Assembly: GCA_016790225.1 (NCBI GenBank)
Contig: JAEUOZ010000052.1
Coordinates: 124,001 to 188,000 of the forward strand
From: Rubrivivax sp.
GTDB lineage: Bacteria; Pseudomonadota; Gammaproteobacteria; Burkholderiales; Burkholderiaceae
Direction of reading: 5' to 3'
Length of the DNA: 64,000 nt
The notes under the pieces were generated by a model. It ran no database searches and had not been told where the DNA came from. It saw only the letters and a program-made list of their open reading frames with translations. Both the position numbers and the translations under genes were made by a program. Positions 9,054-20,412 of this stretch are shown piece after piece (the stretch's first letter is position 1; every line of letters starts with the position of its first letter).

Positions 9054-12041
9054 TCAGCGCAGGTCCATCACCTGCCGCAGGTAGCGCCCGGTCGGCGTCT
9101 CTGCGGCCGCGGCCAGCTCGGCGGGTGTCGAACAGGCCAGGATCTGCCCGCCGGCGCTGCCGCCATCCGGCCCCAGATCGATCACCCAGTCGGCCGTCTT
9201 GATCACGTCGAGGTTGTGCTCGATGACCACGATGGTGTTGCCCGCATCGCGCAGCCGGTGCAGCACCTGCAGCAGCTGCACCACGTCATGGAAGTGCAGT
9301 CCGGTGGTGGGCTCGTCCAGGATGTAGAGCGTGCGGCCGGTATCGCGTTTGCTGAGTTCAAGCGCCAGCTTCACGCGCTGCGCTTCACCGCCTGAGAGCG
9401 TGGTGGCGCTCTGACCCAGGCGGATGTAGCCCAGGCCCACATCCAGCAGCGTCTGCAGCTTGCGCGCCAGCGTCGGCACGGCGCTGAAGAAGGCATGCGC
9501 ATCCTGCACCGTCAGATCCAGCACCTGGCTGATGTTCAGGCCCTTGTAGAGCACCTCCAGCGTCTCGCGGTTGTAGCGCAGGCCGGCGCAGGTGTCGCAG
9601 CGCACGTAGACGTCGGGCAGGAAGTGCATCTCCACCTTCACCACGCCGTCGCCCTGGCAGGCCTCGCAGCGCCCGCCCGGCACGTTGAACGAAAAGCGGC
9701 CGGCACCGTAGCCGCGCTCGCGTGCCATCGGCACCTCGGCATAGAGCTCGCGTATCGGCGTGAACAGGCCGGTGTAGGTGGCCGGGTTGCTGCGCGGCGT
9801 GCGGCCGATCGGGCTCTGGTCGACATTGATGACCTTGTCGATGGCGTCCAGGCCCTCGATGTCGTCGTGCGGCGCGGGCTCTTCGTGCGCCTGGTAGAGC
9901 CGCCGGGCGACGGCGGCGTAGAGCGTGTCGTTGACCAGCGTGCTCTTGCCCGAGCCGGAGACGCCGGTGACGCAGGTGAACAAGCCCACCGGCAGCTCCA
10001 CCGAGACGTTCTTGAGGTTGTGCCCGCGCGCGCCCCGCACGCGGATCACGCGCGGATCCACGCTGTCCTGCAGGCGCCGCACGGCACCCGGCATGGCGAT
10101 GCGCAGGCGCCGCGAGAGGTACGCGCCGGTCAGCGAATCCGCACTGTCGGCCACCTGCTGCGGCGTGCCCTGGGCCATCACGCGGCCGCCGTGCACGCCC
10201 GCGCCCGGGCCGATGTCGATCACATGGTCGGCGGCGCGGATCATGTCCTCGTCGTGCTCGACCACGAGCACCGAATTGCCCAGATCGCGCAGGCGCTGCA
10301 GCGTGCCGATCAGGCGCTCGTTGTCGCGCTGGTGCAGCCCGATGCTGGGCTCGTCCAGCACATACATCACGCCGGTGAGCCCGGAGCCGATCTGGCTGGC
10401 CAGCCGGATGCGCTGGGCCTCGCCGCCGGACAGCGTGTCGGCGCTGCGTTCCAGGCTGAGGTAGCTCAGCCCCACATCGTTGAGGAAGCGCAGCCGCGCG
10501 TGGATCTCCTGCAGGATCTTGGCGGCGATCTCGGCGCGCGCGCCGGCCAGCCGCAGCCCGCCGAAGTAGCCCAGCGCATCGCTCAGGGTGCTGTGCTCGA
10601 TCTCGTGCAGAGAGCGCCCGCGCTCGCCCGGCGCGGCCTCGGCCGGCTGCAGGAAGACATGCCGCGCCTCGCGCCGCAGCCGCGTGCCGCAGCAGGCCGC
10701 GCAGGGCCGCGCGGACTGGTAGCGCGCGAGGTCTTCGCGCACGGCCGCGGAATCGGTTTCGCGGTAGCGGCGCTGGAAATTGGGGATGATCCCTTCGAAG
10801 GGATGCCAGCGCTTGACGGAGCGGCTGCGGCCCTGGCTGCCTTCGGCCTTGTAGACGAAGGGGATCTCTTCACTGCCCGAGCCATACAGCAGCACCTGCT
10901 GCGCCGCGGCGGGCAGATCCTGGAAGGCCTGCTCGAGATCGAAGCGCTGGTGGCGCGCCACGCTTTCCAGCAGCGAGTAGGTATAGGCGTTGCGCCGGTC
11001 CCAGCCCTTGACCGCGCCGGCGCCCAGGCTCAGCTCCGGGAAGGCCACCACCCGCTGCGGATCGAAATCGGTGATCTGCCCCAGGCCGTCGCAGGCCGGA
11101 CAGGCACCCTGGGGTGAATTGAACGAGAAGAGCCGCGGCTCCAGCTCCGCCAGCGAGTAGCTGCAGTGCGGGCAGCCGTACTTGCTGTTGAACGGGTGTT
11201 CGCGCCCGCTGTCCGGGCTGGCCGCGCCGCCGGCCGAGCTGCTGCCTGCCGAGCTGTCGCCCAGCTCCCAGGCGGTGGCGCGCCCATCGGCGAGCTTCAG
11301 GGCGGCTTCCAGGCTCTCGGCCAGCCGCTGTCGCGCACCCGGCTGCACGCGCAGCCGATCCACCACCACGTCGATGTCGTGGCGCTCGGACTTCTTCAGC
11401 GCTGGCAGATCGGCGGCTTCCAGCACCTGCCCGTTGACGCGAAAGCGCACATAGCCGCGCGCCTGCAAGTCGGCCAGCAGATCGCCGAATTCGCCCTTGC
11501 GCTCGCGCGCCACGGGCGCCAGCACCATCAGGCGCGTGCCTTCGGGCAGCGCCAGGCAGGCATCGACCATCTGCGCCACGCTCTGCGCCTGCAGCGGCAC
11601 GCCGTGATCCGGGCAGAACGGTGTGCCGGCGCGTGCAAACAGCAGGCGCAGGTAGTCGTGGATCTCGGTGATCGTGCCCACCGTGGAGCGCGGGTTGTGC
11701 GAGGTGGCCTTCTGCTCGATGCTGATGGCTGGCGACAGCCCCTCGATCACATCGACATCGGGCTTGTCCATCAGCTGCAGGAACTGCCGCGCGTAGGCCG
11801 AGAGGCTCTCCACGTAGCGGCGCTGCCCCTCGGCATACAGCGTGTCGAAGGCCAGGCTGGACTTGCCGGAGCCGGACAGGCCGGTGATCACCACCAGCGC
11901 GTCCTTGGGAATGTCCAGGTCGACGTTCTTCAGGTTGTGCGTGCGGGCACCGCGCACACGCAGCATCCGGCCCTCAGTCACGGAAGCTGCCAAGGGGGCC
12001 GAGCTGCGCGGCGCATCCGAGGGTTTGTCGGCTTCGCTCAC
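9054..12041 (-). CDS. uvrA: Excinuclease ABC subunit A
   Basis: UvrA, 995 residues, the damage-recognition ATPase of nucleotide excision repair. It has two ABC modules: Walker [10 protein letters not shown] and GVSGSGKST, signature motifs LSGGEAQRI and LSGGEAQRV, and Walker [10 protein letters not shown] and ILDEPTTGL. Zinc-binding cysteines are present in CPHCSYSL...CPACDG and CEACQGD...CDTCAG. A Ser/Gly/Ala-rich insert lies near residues 265-280 ([13 protein letters not shown]), longer than in E. coli. The start is GTG 12041. recQ ends 6 bp upstream, so the two repair genes are probably co-transcribed. Confidence 0.97.
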   Translation of the reverse strand: MSEADKPSDAPRSSAPLAASVTEGRMLRVRGARTHNLKNVDLDIPKDALVVITGLSGSGKSSLAFDTLYAEGQRRYVESLSAYARQFLQLMDKPDVDVIEGLSPAISIEQKATSHNPRSTVGTITEIHDYLRLLFARAGTPFCPDHGVPLQAQSVAQMVDACLALPEGTRLMVLAPVARERKGEFGDLLADLQARGYVRFRVNGQVLEAADLPALKKSERHDIDVVVDRLRVQPGARQRLAESLEAALKLADGRATAWELGDSSAGSSSAGGAASPDSGREHPFNSKYGCPHCSYSLAELEPRLFSFNSPQGACPACDGLGQITDFDPQRVVAFPELSLGAGAVKGWDRRNAYTYSLLESVARHQRFDLEQAFQDLPAAAQQVLLYGSGSEEIPFVYKAEGSQGRSRSVKRWHPFEGIIPNFQRRYRETDSAAVREDLARYQSARPCAACCGTRLRREARHVFLQPAEAAPGERGRSLHEIEHSTLSDALGYFGGLRLAGARAEIAAKILQEIHARLRFLNDVGLSYLSLERSADTLSGGEAQRIRLASQIGSGLTGVMYVLDEPSIGLHQRDNERLIGTLQRLRDLGNSVLVVEHDEDMIRAADHVIDIGPGAGVHGGRVMAQGTPQQVADSADSLTGAYLSRRLRIAMPGAVRRLQDSVDPRVIRVRGARGHNLKNVSVELPVGLFTCVTGVSGSGKSTLVNDTLYAAVARRLYQAHEEPAPHDDIEGLDAIDKVINVDQSPIGRTPRSNPATYTGLFTPIRELYAEVPMARERGYGAGRFSFNVPGGRCEACQGDGVVKVEMHFLPDVYVRCDTCAGLRYNRETLEVLYKGLNISQVLDLTVQDAHAFFSAVPTLARKLQTLLDVGLGYIRLGQSATTLSGGEAQRVKLALELSKRDTGRTLYILDEPTTGLHFHDVVQLLQVLHRLRDAGNTIVVIEHNLDVIKTADWVIDLGPDGGSAGGQILACSTPAELAAAAETPTGRYLRQVMDLR

Positions 12042-12047
12042 GGGCGC

Positions 12048-14039
<1,992 letters not shown>

Positions 14040-14110
14040 GGTCAACCGGCATGGTACGCGAGCGGCTTTGCTGCGAGCATCGCGCGAGCCGGCACAAAGG
14101 AGCCCCCAGC

Positions 14111-14608
14111 ATGAGCGACAGCAGCGAGAAGGCCCGCGAACTGCGCGCGCAGTTGATCCGCAACTGGGACGAGGTCCCGCGCGAGACGCTGGAGCGCGCG
14201 CCCCGCTTCGCCTCCTGCTTTGCCTCGCTGGCGGCGGGCACGGCGGCGCGCAAGCTGGGTGCCTCGGTGGACACGGTGCCGCCCGGGAGCACGAGCTGTC
14301 CCTACCACTACCACCTTGCGCAGGAGGAGATGTTCGTGCTGCTGCAGGGCGAGGGCACGCTGCGTGTTGCCGGCGAGCGGCTCGCGGTGCGGGCTGGCGA
14401 CGTGATCTTCATCCCGTCCGGCCCCGTGTACCCGCACCACCTGATCAACACCTCGCAGGCGCCGCTGACCTATCTGTCGATCGGCACGCAGGAGCGCCCG
14501 GAAATCTGTGGCTACCCGGATTCCGGGAAGCTGTACGCCTCTCACCCGGGCGCGCGACTGCTGCAGAAGCCCGAGAACAACCTGGACTACTGGGAGGGCG
14601 AAGGATGA
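14111..14608 (+). CDS. Cupin-domain protein of unknown substrate
   Basis: A 165-residue single-cupin protein. The first cupin motif is seen as [20 protein letters not shown] and the second near [20 protein letters not shown], which provide histidine and glutamate metal ligands. The family includes dioxygenases, isomerases and sugar-binding proteins, and nothing here picks among them. It is a single gene between divergent recQ and ssb. Confidence 0.8.
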   Translation: MSDSSEKARELRAQLIRNWDEVPRETLERAPRFASCFASLAAGTAARKLGASVDTVPPGSTSCPYHYHLAQEEMFVLLQGEGTLRVAGERLAVRAGDVIFIPSGPVYPHHLINTSQAPLTYLSIGTQERPEICGYPDSGKLYASHPGARLLQKPENNLDYWEGEG

Positions 14609-14792
14609 TGCCCGCCCGCGGCCGCCCAGCCGGTTGACACCCCCGCGGGTGACCAGTGCGAAGGGCCCCGTCAGCCGGCGCCCCCAAGGACGAAGCGGGC
14701 ACCGGGGCCGCAACTTATGATCCCCGCATCCCCATCTTTCCAGGCTTGGCCGCACGCGTGACGGTCAGGCCGCATCAGCAGGAGCGCACGCC

Positions 14793-15287
14793 ATGGCCTC
14801 GGTCAACAAAGTCATCCTCATCGGCAACTGCGGGCGCGATCCGGAGGTGCGCTACGCGCCCAGCGGCACGGCCATCTGCACCATCTCGGTGGCCACCTCC
14901 AGCCGCCGCAAGGACAAGGCCTCGGGCGAATCGATCGAGGATACGCAGTGGCACCGCGTCACCTTCTATGACCGCCTGGCCGAGATCGCCGGCGAGTACC
15001 TCAAGAAGGGCCGCCCGGTCTATGTCGAAGGCCGCCTGAAGTACGGCAAATACACCGACAAGGACGGCATCGAGCGCAATACGGTGGACATCGTGGCCAG
15101 CGAGATGCAGCTGCTGGGCGGCCGCGAAGGCGGCGGCATGGGTGGTGGCATGGGCGGCGGCATGGACGACGCGGGTGGTGCCCCGGCCCGCAGCGCACCT
15201 GCAGCGCGCGCTGGCGGCGTGTCCAAGCCCCCTGCGCAGAAGTCGTCGACGGGTTTCGACGACATGGATGACGACATCCCCTTCTGA
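14793..15287 (+). CDS. ssb: Single-stranded DNA-binding protein
   Basis: SSB, 164 residues. The N-terminal OB fold (residues about 1-110) begins [18 protein letters not shown] glycine-rich linker contains repeated GGGM units, and the acidic tip DDDIPF recruits partner proteins. AGGAG lies just before the ATG. A possible -10 element TATGAT lies at 14716-14721, about 70 bp upstream, but its -35 partner is poor. Confidence 0.97.
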   Translation: MASVNKVILIGNCGRDPEVRYAPSGTAICTISVATSSRRKDKASGESIEDTQWHRVTFYDRLAEIAGEYLKKGRPVYVEGRLKYGKYTDKDGIERNTVDIVASEMQLLGGREGGGMGGGMGGGMDDAGGAPARSAPAARAGGVSKPPAQKSSTGFDDMDDDIPF

Positions 15288-15396
15288 GCATTCCCAGCGC
15301 CGGCCCGCGCCCGGCCCGCCGCTCGGGCGGTCAAGCAAGCCCGGCGTGGCCTGCTTCGCCTTGCGCGCGCGCTGGTCTGCAGCGCGCTGCCGGGCC

Positions 15397-15840
15397 TCAG
15401 CCGCCTGCGGGCGGCGCCTGCAGCTTCTTCCAGGCCTGGAAGCCGCCGGCCACGCTGAGCGTCTTGGGATAGCCCATCGAGCGCAGCAACTGCGCCGCGT
15501 ACAGGCTGCGCCGGCCGCTGTTGCATACCAGCAGCACGATGTGATCGCGCCCGTGGTGCAGCCGGTTCACCGTGGTGAAGAAGCCCTGCACGTCCATCGG
15601 CGTGGGCTGGCCGGCATCCAGGATGTCCTGCTCGTTCTCGCTCAAGGGGTGCCCCAGCAGCTGCTTCACCTCGAACAGCGGGATGTGCACGGTGTCGGGA
15701 ATCGCGCCCTTCATGTCGATCTCGAAGGCCTGGCGGATATCGACCATCGTGCCCAGGCCCAGCTGGGACAGCTCCAGCGCGCCTGGCAGTGAGATCTCCA
15801 GGCCCGCAGGGTCGATCGGGGTGGGGTTGTCGGTGCTCAT
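15397..15840 (-). CDS. Rhodanese-like sulfurtransferase domain protein
   Basis: A 147-residue single rhodanese domain. The catalytic loop is VCNSGRRS, with the cysteine present, and the domain begins near MVDIRQAFEIDMKGAIP. Such proteins move sulfane sulfur between thiols in the cytoplasm, but the donor and acceptor are unknown. It is convergent with ssb and lies downstream of gshA in the same direction with a 69-bp gap. Confidence 0.85.
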   Translation of the reverse strand: MSTDNPTPIDPAGLEISLPGALELSQLGLGTMVDIRQAFEIDMKGAIPDTVHIPLFEVKQLLGHPLSENEQDILDAGQPTPMDVQGFFTTVNRLHHGRDHIVLLVCNSGRRSLYAAQLLRSMGYPKTLSVAGGFQAWKKLQAPPAGG

Positions 15841-15909
15841 GGCGCGGATTGTGACGGGCAGCGCCTTACGGCAAGGTCTCGCCGGGCTGGCGGGACGGCA
15901 CGGGCCGTG

Positions 15910-17433
15910 TCACACCAGCAGCCGCTCCGGGGCGAGGTACTGCAGCCGGTAGTCCTCGAAGGGCAGGCTGTCGGCGGCTTCGCGCCGACGCTGCTCGCGC
16001 AGCGAGACGTCCGAAGCCACCTGCAGGCGGCTGCGCACCTCGGGCTCCAGCGGCAGTGATTGCCAGTGCTGCCGGGTCTGCTCGGACTGCGCCTTCACCA
16101 AGTCCTGGAACGAGCCGCCGAAGTCCGAGCGCAGGGCCTGCAGCAGGCGCGCCGAGGGCGCGGTCTCGGGCTGCTGCCACTGCTGCGCCGCCGCCTCCAG
16201 GGCCTGGCGGTAGCGCGAACCGGTGCCCAGCACCTCATCGAGCTGTTCGGCCAGCGGCAGGCACTCGGCGATCAGCCGCGCGCCCCAGTCGGCCATCGAG
16301 ACCGGATCGCTGCCGCTCTGGATCAGCAGCGCGGGATCGCGCCCGTGCGAGGCCACCTGGTGCTGATTGCGCGCGATCGCCACGGTTTCTTCGGGCGTGT
16401 CCGGCGGGCTGTCGCTGAGCAGGCAATGCAGCAGGAAGACATCCAGGAAGCGCATGGTCTGCGCGCTGATGCCGGCCGGCTCGAAGGGATCCAGATCCAT
16501 GCAGCGCACTTCGACATACTCGACGCCGCGCTCGCGCAGCGCATGCAGCGGGCGCTCGCCCATGCGGATGGTGCGCTTGGGGCGGATCGTGCCGTAAAAC
16601 TCGTTCTCGATCTGCAGCAGGCTGGTGGCGAGCTGGTTGTACTCGCCGCCCAGGTTGCGCACGCCGATGGCCTCGTAGGGCGGGTGCGGCGTGGTCAGCG
16701 CGCCATGCAGCGAAGCGGCATAGCCCGACAGGCTGTTGTAGCTGACATTCAGCGCGGCCTGCGCGTCGCTCTGGTAGCCCAGCCGGCCCATGCGCAGCGA
16801 GGTGGCCTGCGGCAGACCGAAGGTATCCGGGCCCAGCGCCTCCAGCGCGTGCTTGCGGCCTTCGACGAAGCAGGCGCAGACCGCGGGCGAGGCGCCGAAC
16901 AGGCGCAGCAGCACGAAGGAATGGCGCCGGAAGTTGCGGATCAGCGAGAAGTACTCGGTGTTGTCCAGCCCCGGCAGCGACCAGTTGTAGTGGATGCCCG
17001 AGATGGTCTGCATGCGCCGGCCGTAGCGCAGCCCCAGGCCCATGCGGTAGACACTCTTGGCCCGGCCGATGTTGCTGCCGCCGTAGCGCCCGATCGGGAT
17101 GGTTTCGTCCGGCGGCAGCTGGCAGGGCATGCTGGCCACCCACATGCGCTCGTCGCCCAGGGTCTGGGCGACAAACTGGTGGATCTGCGCCAGCTCGGCC
17201 GCGCAGGCTTCGGCCGAGGTGTGGGCCGCGGTGATCAGCTCCAGCTGGGATTCGCAGAAGTCCGTGGTGATGCAGGGGTGCGTCAGCGCCGATCCCAGGG
17301 CCGCGGGATGCGGCGTGAGGGCCAGCGCGCCGCTGGCATCGATGCGCAGGCTTTCCTTCTCGATGCCGCGCTTCATGCCGGCCATGCGCTCGGATCCCAA
17401 CGCGCGCAGGCGCTCGCTCAGTGACGAAGTCAT
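15910..17433 (-). CDS. gshA: Glutamate-cysteine ligase (proteobacterial type 1)
   Basis: GshA, 507 residues, which joins glutamate and cysteine with ATP as the first step of glutathione synthesis. Recognisable segments are RGIEKESLRID, TTDFCESQLEL, IGRYGGSNIG and TISGIHYNWSLP. Length and layout match the E. coli-type enzyme. No gshB is present in the window. It lies between metW and the rhodanese gene, which also serve sulfur metabolism. Confidence 0.95.
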   Translation of the reverse strand: MTSSLSERLRALGSERMAGMKRGIEKESLRIDASGALALTPHPAALGSALTHPCITTDFCESQLELITAAHTSAEACAAELAQIHQFVAQTLGDERMWVASMPCQLPPDETIPIGRYGGSNIGRAKSVYRMGLGLRYGRRMQTISGIHYNWSLPGLDNTEYFSLIRNFRRHSFVLLRLFGASPAVCACFVEGRKHALEALGPDTFGLPQATSLRMGRLGYQSDAQAALNVSYNSLSGYAASLHGALTTPHPPYEAIGVRNLGGEYNQLATSLLQIENEFYGTIRPKRTIRMGERPLHALRERGVEYVEVRCMDLDPFEPAGISAQTMRFLDVFLLHCLLSDSPPDTPEETVAIARNQHQVASHGRDPALLIQSGSDPVSMADWGARLIAECLPLAEQLDEVLGTGSRYRQALEAAAQQWQQPETAPSARLLQALRSDFGGSFQDLVKAQSEQTRQHWQSLPLEPEVRSRLQVASDVSLREQRRREAADSLPFEDYRLQYLAPERLLV

Positions 17434-17476
17434 GCGTCGATGATAGGCCGCAGCCGTGAAGGCTGCCGGCGCGGGG

Positions 17477-18064
17477 TCAGGCCGCCTTTTCGAAGCGGAA
17501 GACCGCCACGCTGGCCAGCAGGTTGGGCCAGTGGCGCACCACGCGCCCGCCGTTCAGGCCGAAGCTGTCGGTGATGCGCAGGCCGCTCTCGCGCGCCAGC
17601 TCGGCAAAGTCGGCATGCGTGCCGAAACGCACGTTGGGCGTGTCGAACCAGCGATAGGGCAGCGCGCGCGAGATCGGCATGCGCCCGGCCGCCACGCGCA
17701 GTCGGTTGGGCCCATGCGCAAAGTTCGGGAAGCTCACGATGCCGATGCGGCCCACGCGCGCCGTCTCGCGCAGCAGGTGCTGCGTGTTGCGCACGTGCTG
17801 CAGCGTGTCCAGCTGCAGCACCACGTCGAAGCTGGCATCGGCAAACAGCGCCAGGCCGTCTTCCAGATTGAGCTGGATGACCTGCACGCCGCGTTGCACG
17901 CAGGCCAGCACGTTGGCGTCGGCGATCTCGATGCCGTAGCCGCTGCAGCCACGATGGTCGCGCAGGTGCGCCAGCAGCTCGCCATCGCCGCAGCCCAGAT
18001 CCAGCACCCGCGCACCCTGCGGCACGAGACTGGCGATGACTTCCAGATCCTTGCGCTCGGACAT
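17477..18064 (-). CDS. metW: Methionine biosynthesis protein MetW
   Basis: MetW, 195 residues, with a SAM-dependent methyltransferase-like fold: VLDLGCGDGELLAHL, then IEIADANVLACVQRG and DVVLQLDTLQHV. MetW is regularly encoded directly after metX and is needed for full homoserine acetyltransferase activity in several proteobacteria. Its start is 2 bp after the metX stop, so it is translated from the same riboswitch-controlled message. Confidence 0.95.
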   Translation of the reverse strand: MSERKDLEVIASLVPQGARVLDLGCGDGELLAHLRDHRGCSGYGIEIADANVLACVQRGVQVIQLNLEDGLALFADASFDVVLQLDTLQHVRNTQHLLRETARVGRIGIVSFPNFAHGPNRLRVAAGRMPISRALPYRWFDTPNVRFGTHADFAELARESGLRITDSFGLNGGRVVRHWPNLLASVAVFRFEKAA

Positions 18065-18066
18065 GC

Positions 18067-19197
18067 TCAGAGCTCCGCCGCCACGCGCTCGAAGCCGGCG
18101 CGCATCACCGCGTGGTAGCGCGCGTCGTCCAGCAGGAAGGCATCGTGCCCGTGCGGCGCGTCGATCTCCGCATAGCTCACGGCAATGCGGTTGTCCACCA
18201 GCGCCTTGACGATCTCGCGCGAGCGCGCCGGGGAGAAGCGCCAGTCGGTGGTGAAGCTGACGATCTGGAAGCGGTGCTGGCGCGCCGGCGCGAAGGCGCG
18301 CGCCAGATCGCCGCCATGCTCTCGCGCCGGATCGAAGTAGTCCAGCGCGCGTGTGATCAGCAGGTAGGTGTTGGCGTCGAAGTATTCGCTGAACTTGTCG
18401 CCCTGATGGCGCAGGTAGCTCTCGATCTGGAAATCGACATCCTGCGTGCTGTAGCGCAGCTCGGCGGCGCGCAGCTCGCGGCCGAACTTTTCTTCCATCG
18501 AGTCGTCAGAGAGGTAGGTGATGTGGCCGATCATGCGCGCCACGCGCAGGCCGCGCCGGGGCACGACGCCATGCCCATAGAAGTGGCCGCCGTGGAAATC
18601 CGGATCGGTGATGATGGCGCGCCGCGCGACCTCGTTGAAGGCGATGTTCTGCGCCGACAGGTTGGGTGCGGTGGCCACGGCAAAGCAGTGGCGCACGCGC
18701 TGCGGATGGCGCATCGTCCAGGCCAGGGCCTGCATGCCGCCCAGGCTGCCGCCCAGCACGGCCGCAAGCTGCGCAATGCCCAGGCGCTCGATCAGGCGCG
18801 CCTGCGCGTCGACCCAGTCTTCCACGGTCACCACCGGAAAGTCCGCACCATAGGGTCGGCCGTTGGACGGATGGGCGTGCATCGGGCCGGTGGAGCCGAA
18901 GCAGGAGCCGGGGTTGTTGATGCCGATGACGAAGAAGCGCTCGGTGTCCAGCGGCTTGCCCGGACCGATGAGGTTGTCCCACCAGCCTTCGCTGCGCTCC
19001 TGGTCGGCGTAGCGGCCCGCCACGTGGTGGCTGGCATTCAGCGCGTGGCACACCAGCACCGCATTGCTGCGGTCGTCGTTGAGGCGGCCGTAGGTCTCGT
19101 AGACCAGCGTGTAGTCGGCCAGCGTCGCGCCGCTGCGCAGCGGCAGCGGCTCGCTGAAGTGCATCTGCTGGGGTGAAACGACGCCGACGGAAGGCAT
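18067..19197 (-). CDS. metX: Homoserine O-acyltransferase
   Basis: MetX, 376 residues, an alpha/beta hydrolase-fold enzyme that acylates homoserine at the entry of methionine synthesis. The nucleophile serine is in [12 protein letters not shown], the aspartate in FTTDWRFSP and the histidine in [10 protein letters not shown]. Acetyl versus succinyl preference cannot be read safely. The frame is open far upstream, but ATG 19197 ([12 protein letters not shown]) is the family start and lies just after a terminator and SAM-II aptamer. metW follows. Confidence 0.95.
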   Translation of the reverse strand: MPSVGVVSPQQMHFSEPLPLRSGATLADYTLVYETYGRLNDDRSNAVLVCHALNASHHVAGRYADQERSEGWWDNLIGPGKPLDTERFFVIGINNPGSCFGSTGPMHAHPSNGRPYGADFPVVTVEDWVDAQARLIERLGIAQLAAVLGGSLGGMQALAWTMRHPQRVRHCFAVATAPNLSAQNIAFNEVARRAIITDPDFHGGHFYGHGVVPRRGLRVARMIGHITYLSDDSMEEKFGRELRAAELRYSTQDVDFQIESYLRHQGDKFSEYFDANTYLLITRALDYFDPAREHGGDLARAFAPARQHRFQIVSFTTDWRFSPARSREIVKALVDNRIAVSYAEIDAPHGHDAFLLDDARYHAVMRAGFERVAAEL

Positions 19198-19206
19198 GTG
19201 AGCAAC

Positions 19207-19241
19207 AAAAAACCCGATGCCGCCGGGGAGGACATCGGGTT
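19207..19241 (-). terminator. Intrinsic terminator in the metX leader
   Basis: Read on the minus strand, AACCCGATG (19241-19233) and CATCGGGTT (19219-19211) form a perfect 9-bp stem, followed by TTTT. It ends 10 bases before the metX ATG, so it can only act as a regulated leader terminator. Its loop contains GTCCT (19233-19229), which is complementary to AGGAC at the 3' edge of the aptamer. Confidence 0.8.
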
Positions 19242-19246
19242 GGAAG

Positions 19247-19299
19247 TCCTGTTTAGCGGCATTTGTTGAGCGCCCGCAAGCTGGAAGCAAATCGGCGCT
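19247..19299 (-). promoter_or_regulatory. SAM-II riboswitch aptamer upstream of metX
   Basis: The leader matches the SAM-II layout. A 6-bp P1 stem is AGCGCC (19299-19294) with GGCGCT (19274-19269). The loop opens with GATTTG (19293-19288), complementary to CAAATG (19265-19260). A GCTAAA box follows (19257-19252), then AGGA (19250-19247). A pseudoknot can pair AGC of the loop with GCT of the box, and TCC of the loop with GGA. SAM-II is an established SAM-binding riboswitch upstream of metA/metX genes, chiefly in alphaproteobacteria. SAM binding would lower metX-metW expression, here probably through the adjacent terminator. Confidence 0.85.
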
Positions 19300-19308
19300 A
19301 TGGTTGGC

Positions 19309-19337
19309 AGTATAGCCAGTGCGTCTGGCCCGGAAAC
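19309..19337 (-). promoter_or_regulatory. Probable metX promoter
   Basis: A near-consensus -10 box TATACT lies at 19314-19309. The best -35 at 17-bp spacing is weak (GTTTCC, 19337-19332). Transcription would begin near 19301, immediately before the aptamer. The element overlaps the leader of the divergent gene at 19351. Confidence 0.5.
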
Positions 19338-19350
19338 AGGAGACCCCGAC

Positions 19351-20256
19351 ATGGCCGAGACGCCCCGCTTCGAAGGCTTCAGCGACCAGCGCATGGCCGT
19401 GGGCGCGCTGCAGCTGCGCGTGCGCCACGGCGGCAGTGCAGGCGCGCCACCCTTGCTGCTGCTGCACGGATTCCCGCAGACCGGGGCGATGTGGCGGCGT
19501 GTGGCCCTGCGGCTCGCACCGCACTTTCAGCTGGTGATCCCCGATCTGCGCGGCTACGGCGAATCCGACAAGCCGGCCGATGAGCCTGGCCACGCCCAGC
19601 AGAGCAAGCGCGCGATGGCGGCCGACCTGCACGCCCTGATGCAGACGCTGGGCCACACGCGCTACGCGGTGGCCGGGCACGACCGCGGCGGGCGCGTGGC
19701 CCACCGCCTGGCGATGGACCAGCCGCAGGCGGTGCAGCGGCTGGCGCTGCTGGACATCGCGCCGACGCTGGACATGTATGCCGCCACCGACATGGCCTTC
19801 GCCCGCGCCTACTACCACTGGTTCTTCCTGATCCAGCCCGCGCCGCACCCCGAGCGCATGATCAACCAGGACCCGGACGCCTACCTGCGCTGGAAGATCG
19901 GCGGCTGGGGCTCGGGCGGGGCATCGTTCTTCGAGCCAGAAGCGCTCGACGAATACCTGCGTTGCTGGCGCAACCCGGCCACGGTGCACGCGGCCTGCGA
20001 GGATTACCGCGCCTCGGCGGCGCTGGACCTCGAACACGACCAGGCCGATCGCGACGCGGGCCGCCAGCTGGCCTGCGAGCTGCTGGTGCTGTGGGGCGAA
20101 CGCGGCGTGGTGCATGCGCAGTTCGATCCGCTGGCGCTGTGGCAGGCCCGGTGCGCCCGCCCGGTGCGCGGCGAGAGCCTGCCCTGCGGCCACTACCTGG
20201 CCGAGGAGCAGCCCGAGCGGACGGCGCAGCGGCTGCGGGACTTCCTCGCCTCATGA
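19351..20256 (+). CDS. Alpha/beta hydrolase of the haloacetate (fluoroacetate) dehalogenase family
   Basis: A 301-residue alpha/beta hydrolase. The nucleophile aspartate is D111 in GHDRGGR, with R112 and R115 in the carboxylate-binding positions of fluoroacetate dehalogenases. H156 and W157 ([13 protein letters not shown]) match the halide-pocket pair, a DYRA tyrosine follows, and the catalytic histidine is in CGHYLAEE. The enzyme family hydrolyses haloacetates to glycolate. The full set of residues makes dehalogenase activity plausible, but related proteins can have other substrates. The start is fixed by ACAGGAG upstream. It is divergent from metX. Confidence 0.8.
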   Translation: MAETPRFEGFSDQRMAVGALQLRVRHGGSAGAPPLLLLHGFPQTGAMWRRVALRLAPHFQLVIPDLRGYGESDKPADEPGHAQQSKRAMAADLHALMQTLGHTRYAVAGHDRGGRVAHRLAMDQPQAVQRLALLDIAPTLDMYAATDMAFARAYYHWFFLIQPAPHPERMINQDPDAYLRWKIGGWGSGGASFFEPEALDEYLRCWRNPATVHAACEDYRASAALDLEHDQADRDAGRQLACELLVLWGERGVVHAQFDPLALWQARCARPVRGESLPCGHYLAEEQPERTAQRLRDFLAS

Positions 20257-20412
20257 ACTGAAGTGTCAGCCCGGGGCGCGGCGCGCGGCGGGCGGGCTTT
20301 GGGGCGGGTCCGGGTCGGTCAGGGCCGTGGAGGCCGGCGGCGCGCGCCGCGAAGGCCCTCTGTCGCCCACCCGCGCTAGCATCGGCGCCCCCCTCGCACC
20401 CGGGAGCCCGCC

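Noticed and set aside
18067..20193. metX read as a much longer protein with an extra 330-residue N-terminus
   Set aside because: The extension covers the riboswitch, promoter and the opposite-strand hydrolase gene. The family start is at 19197.
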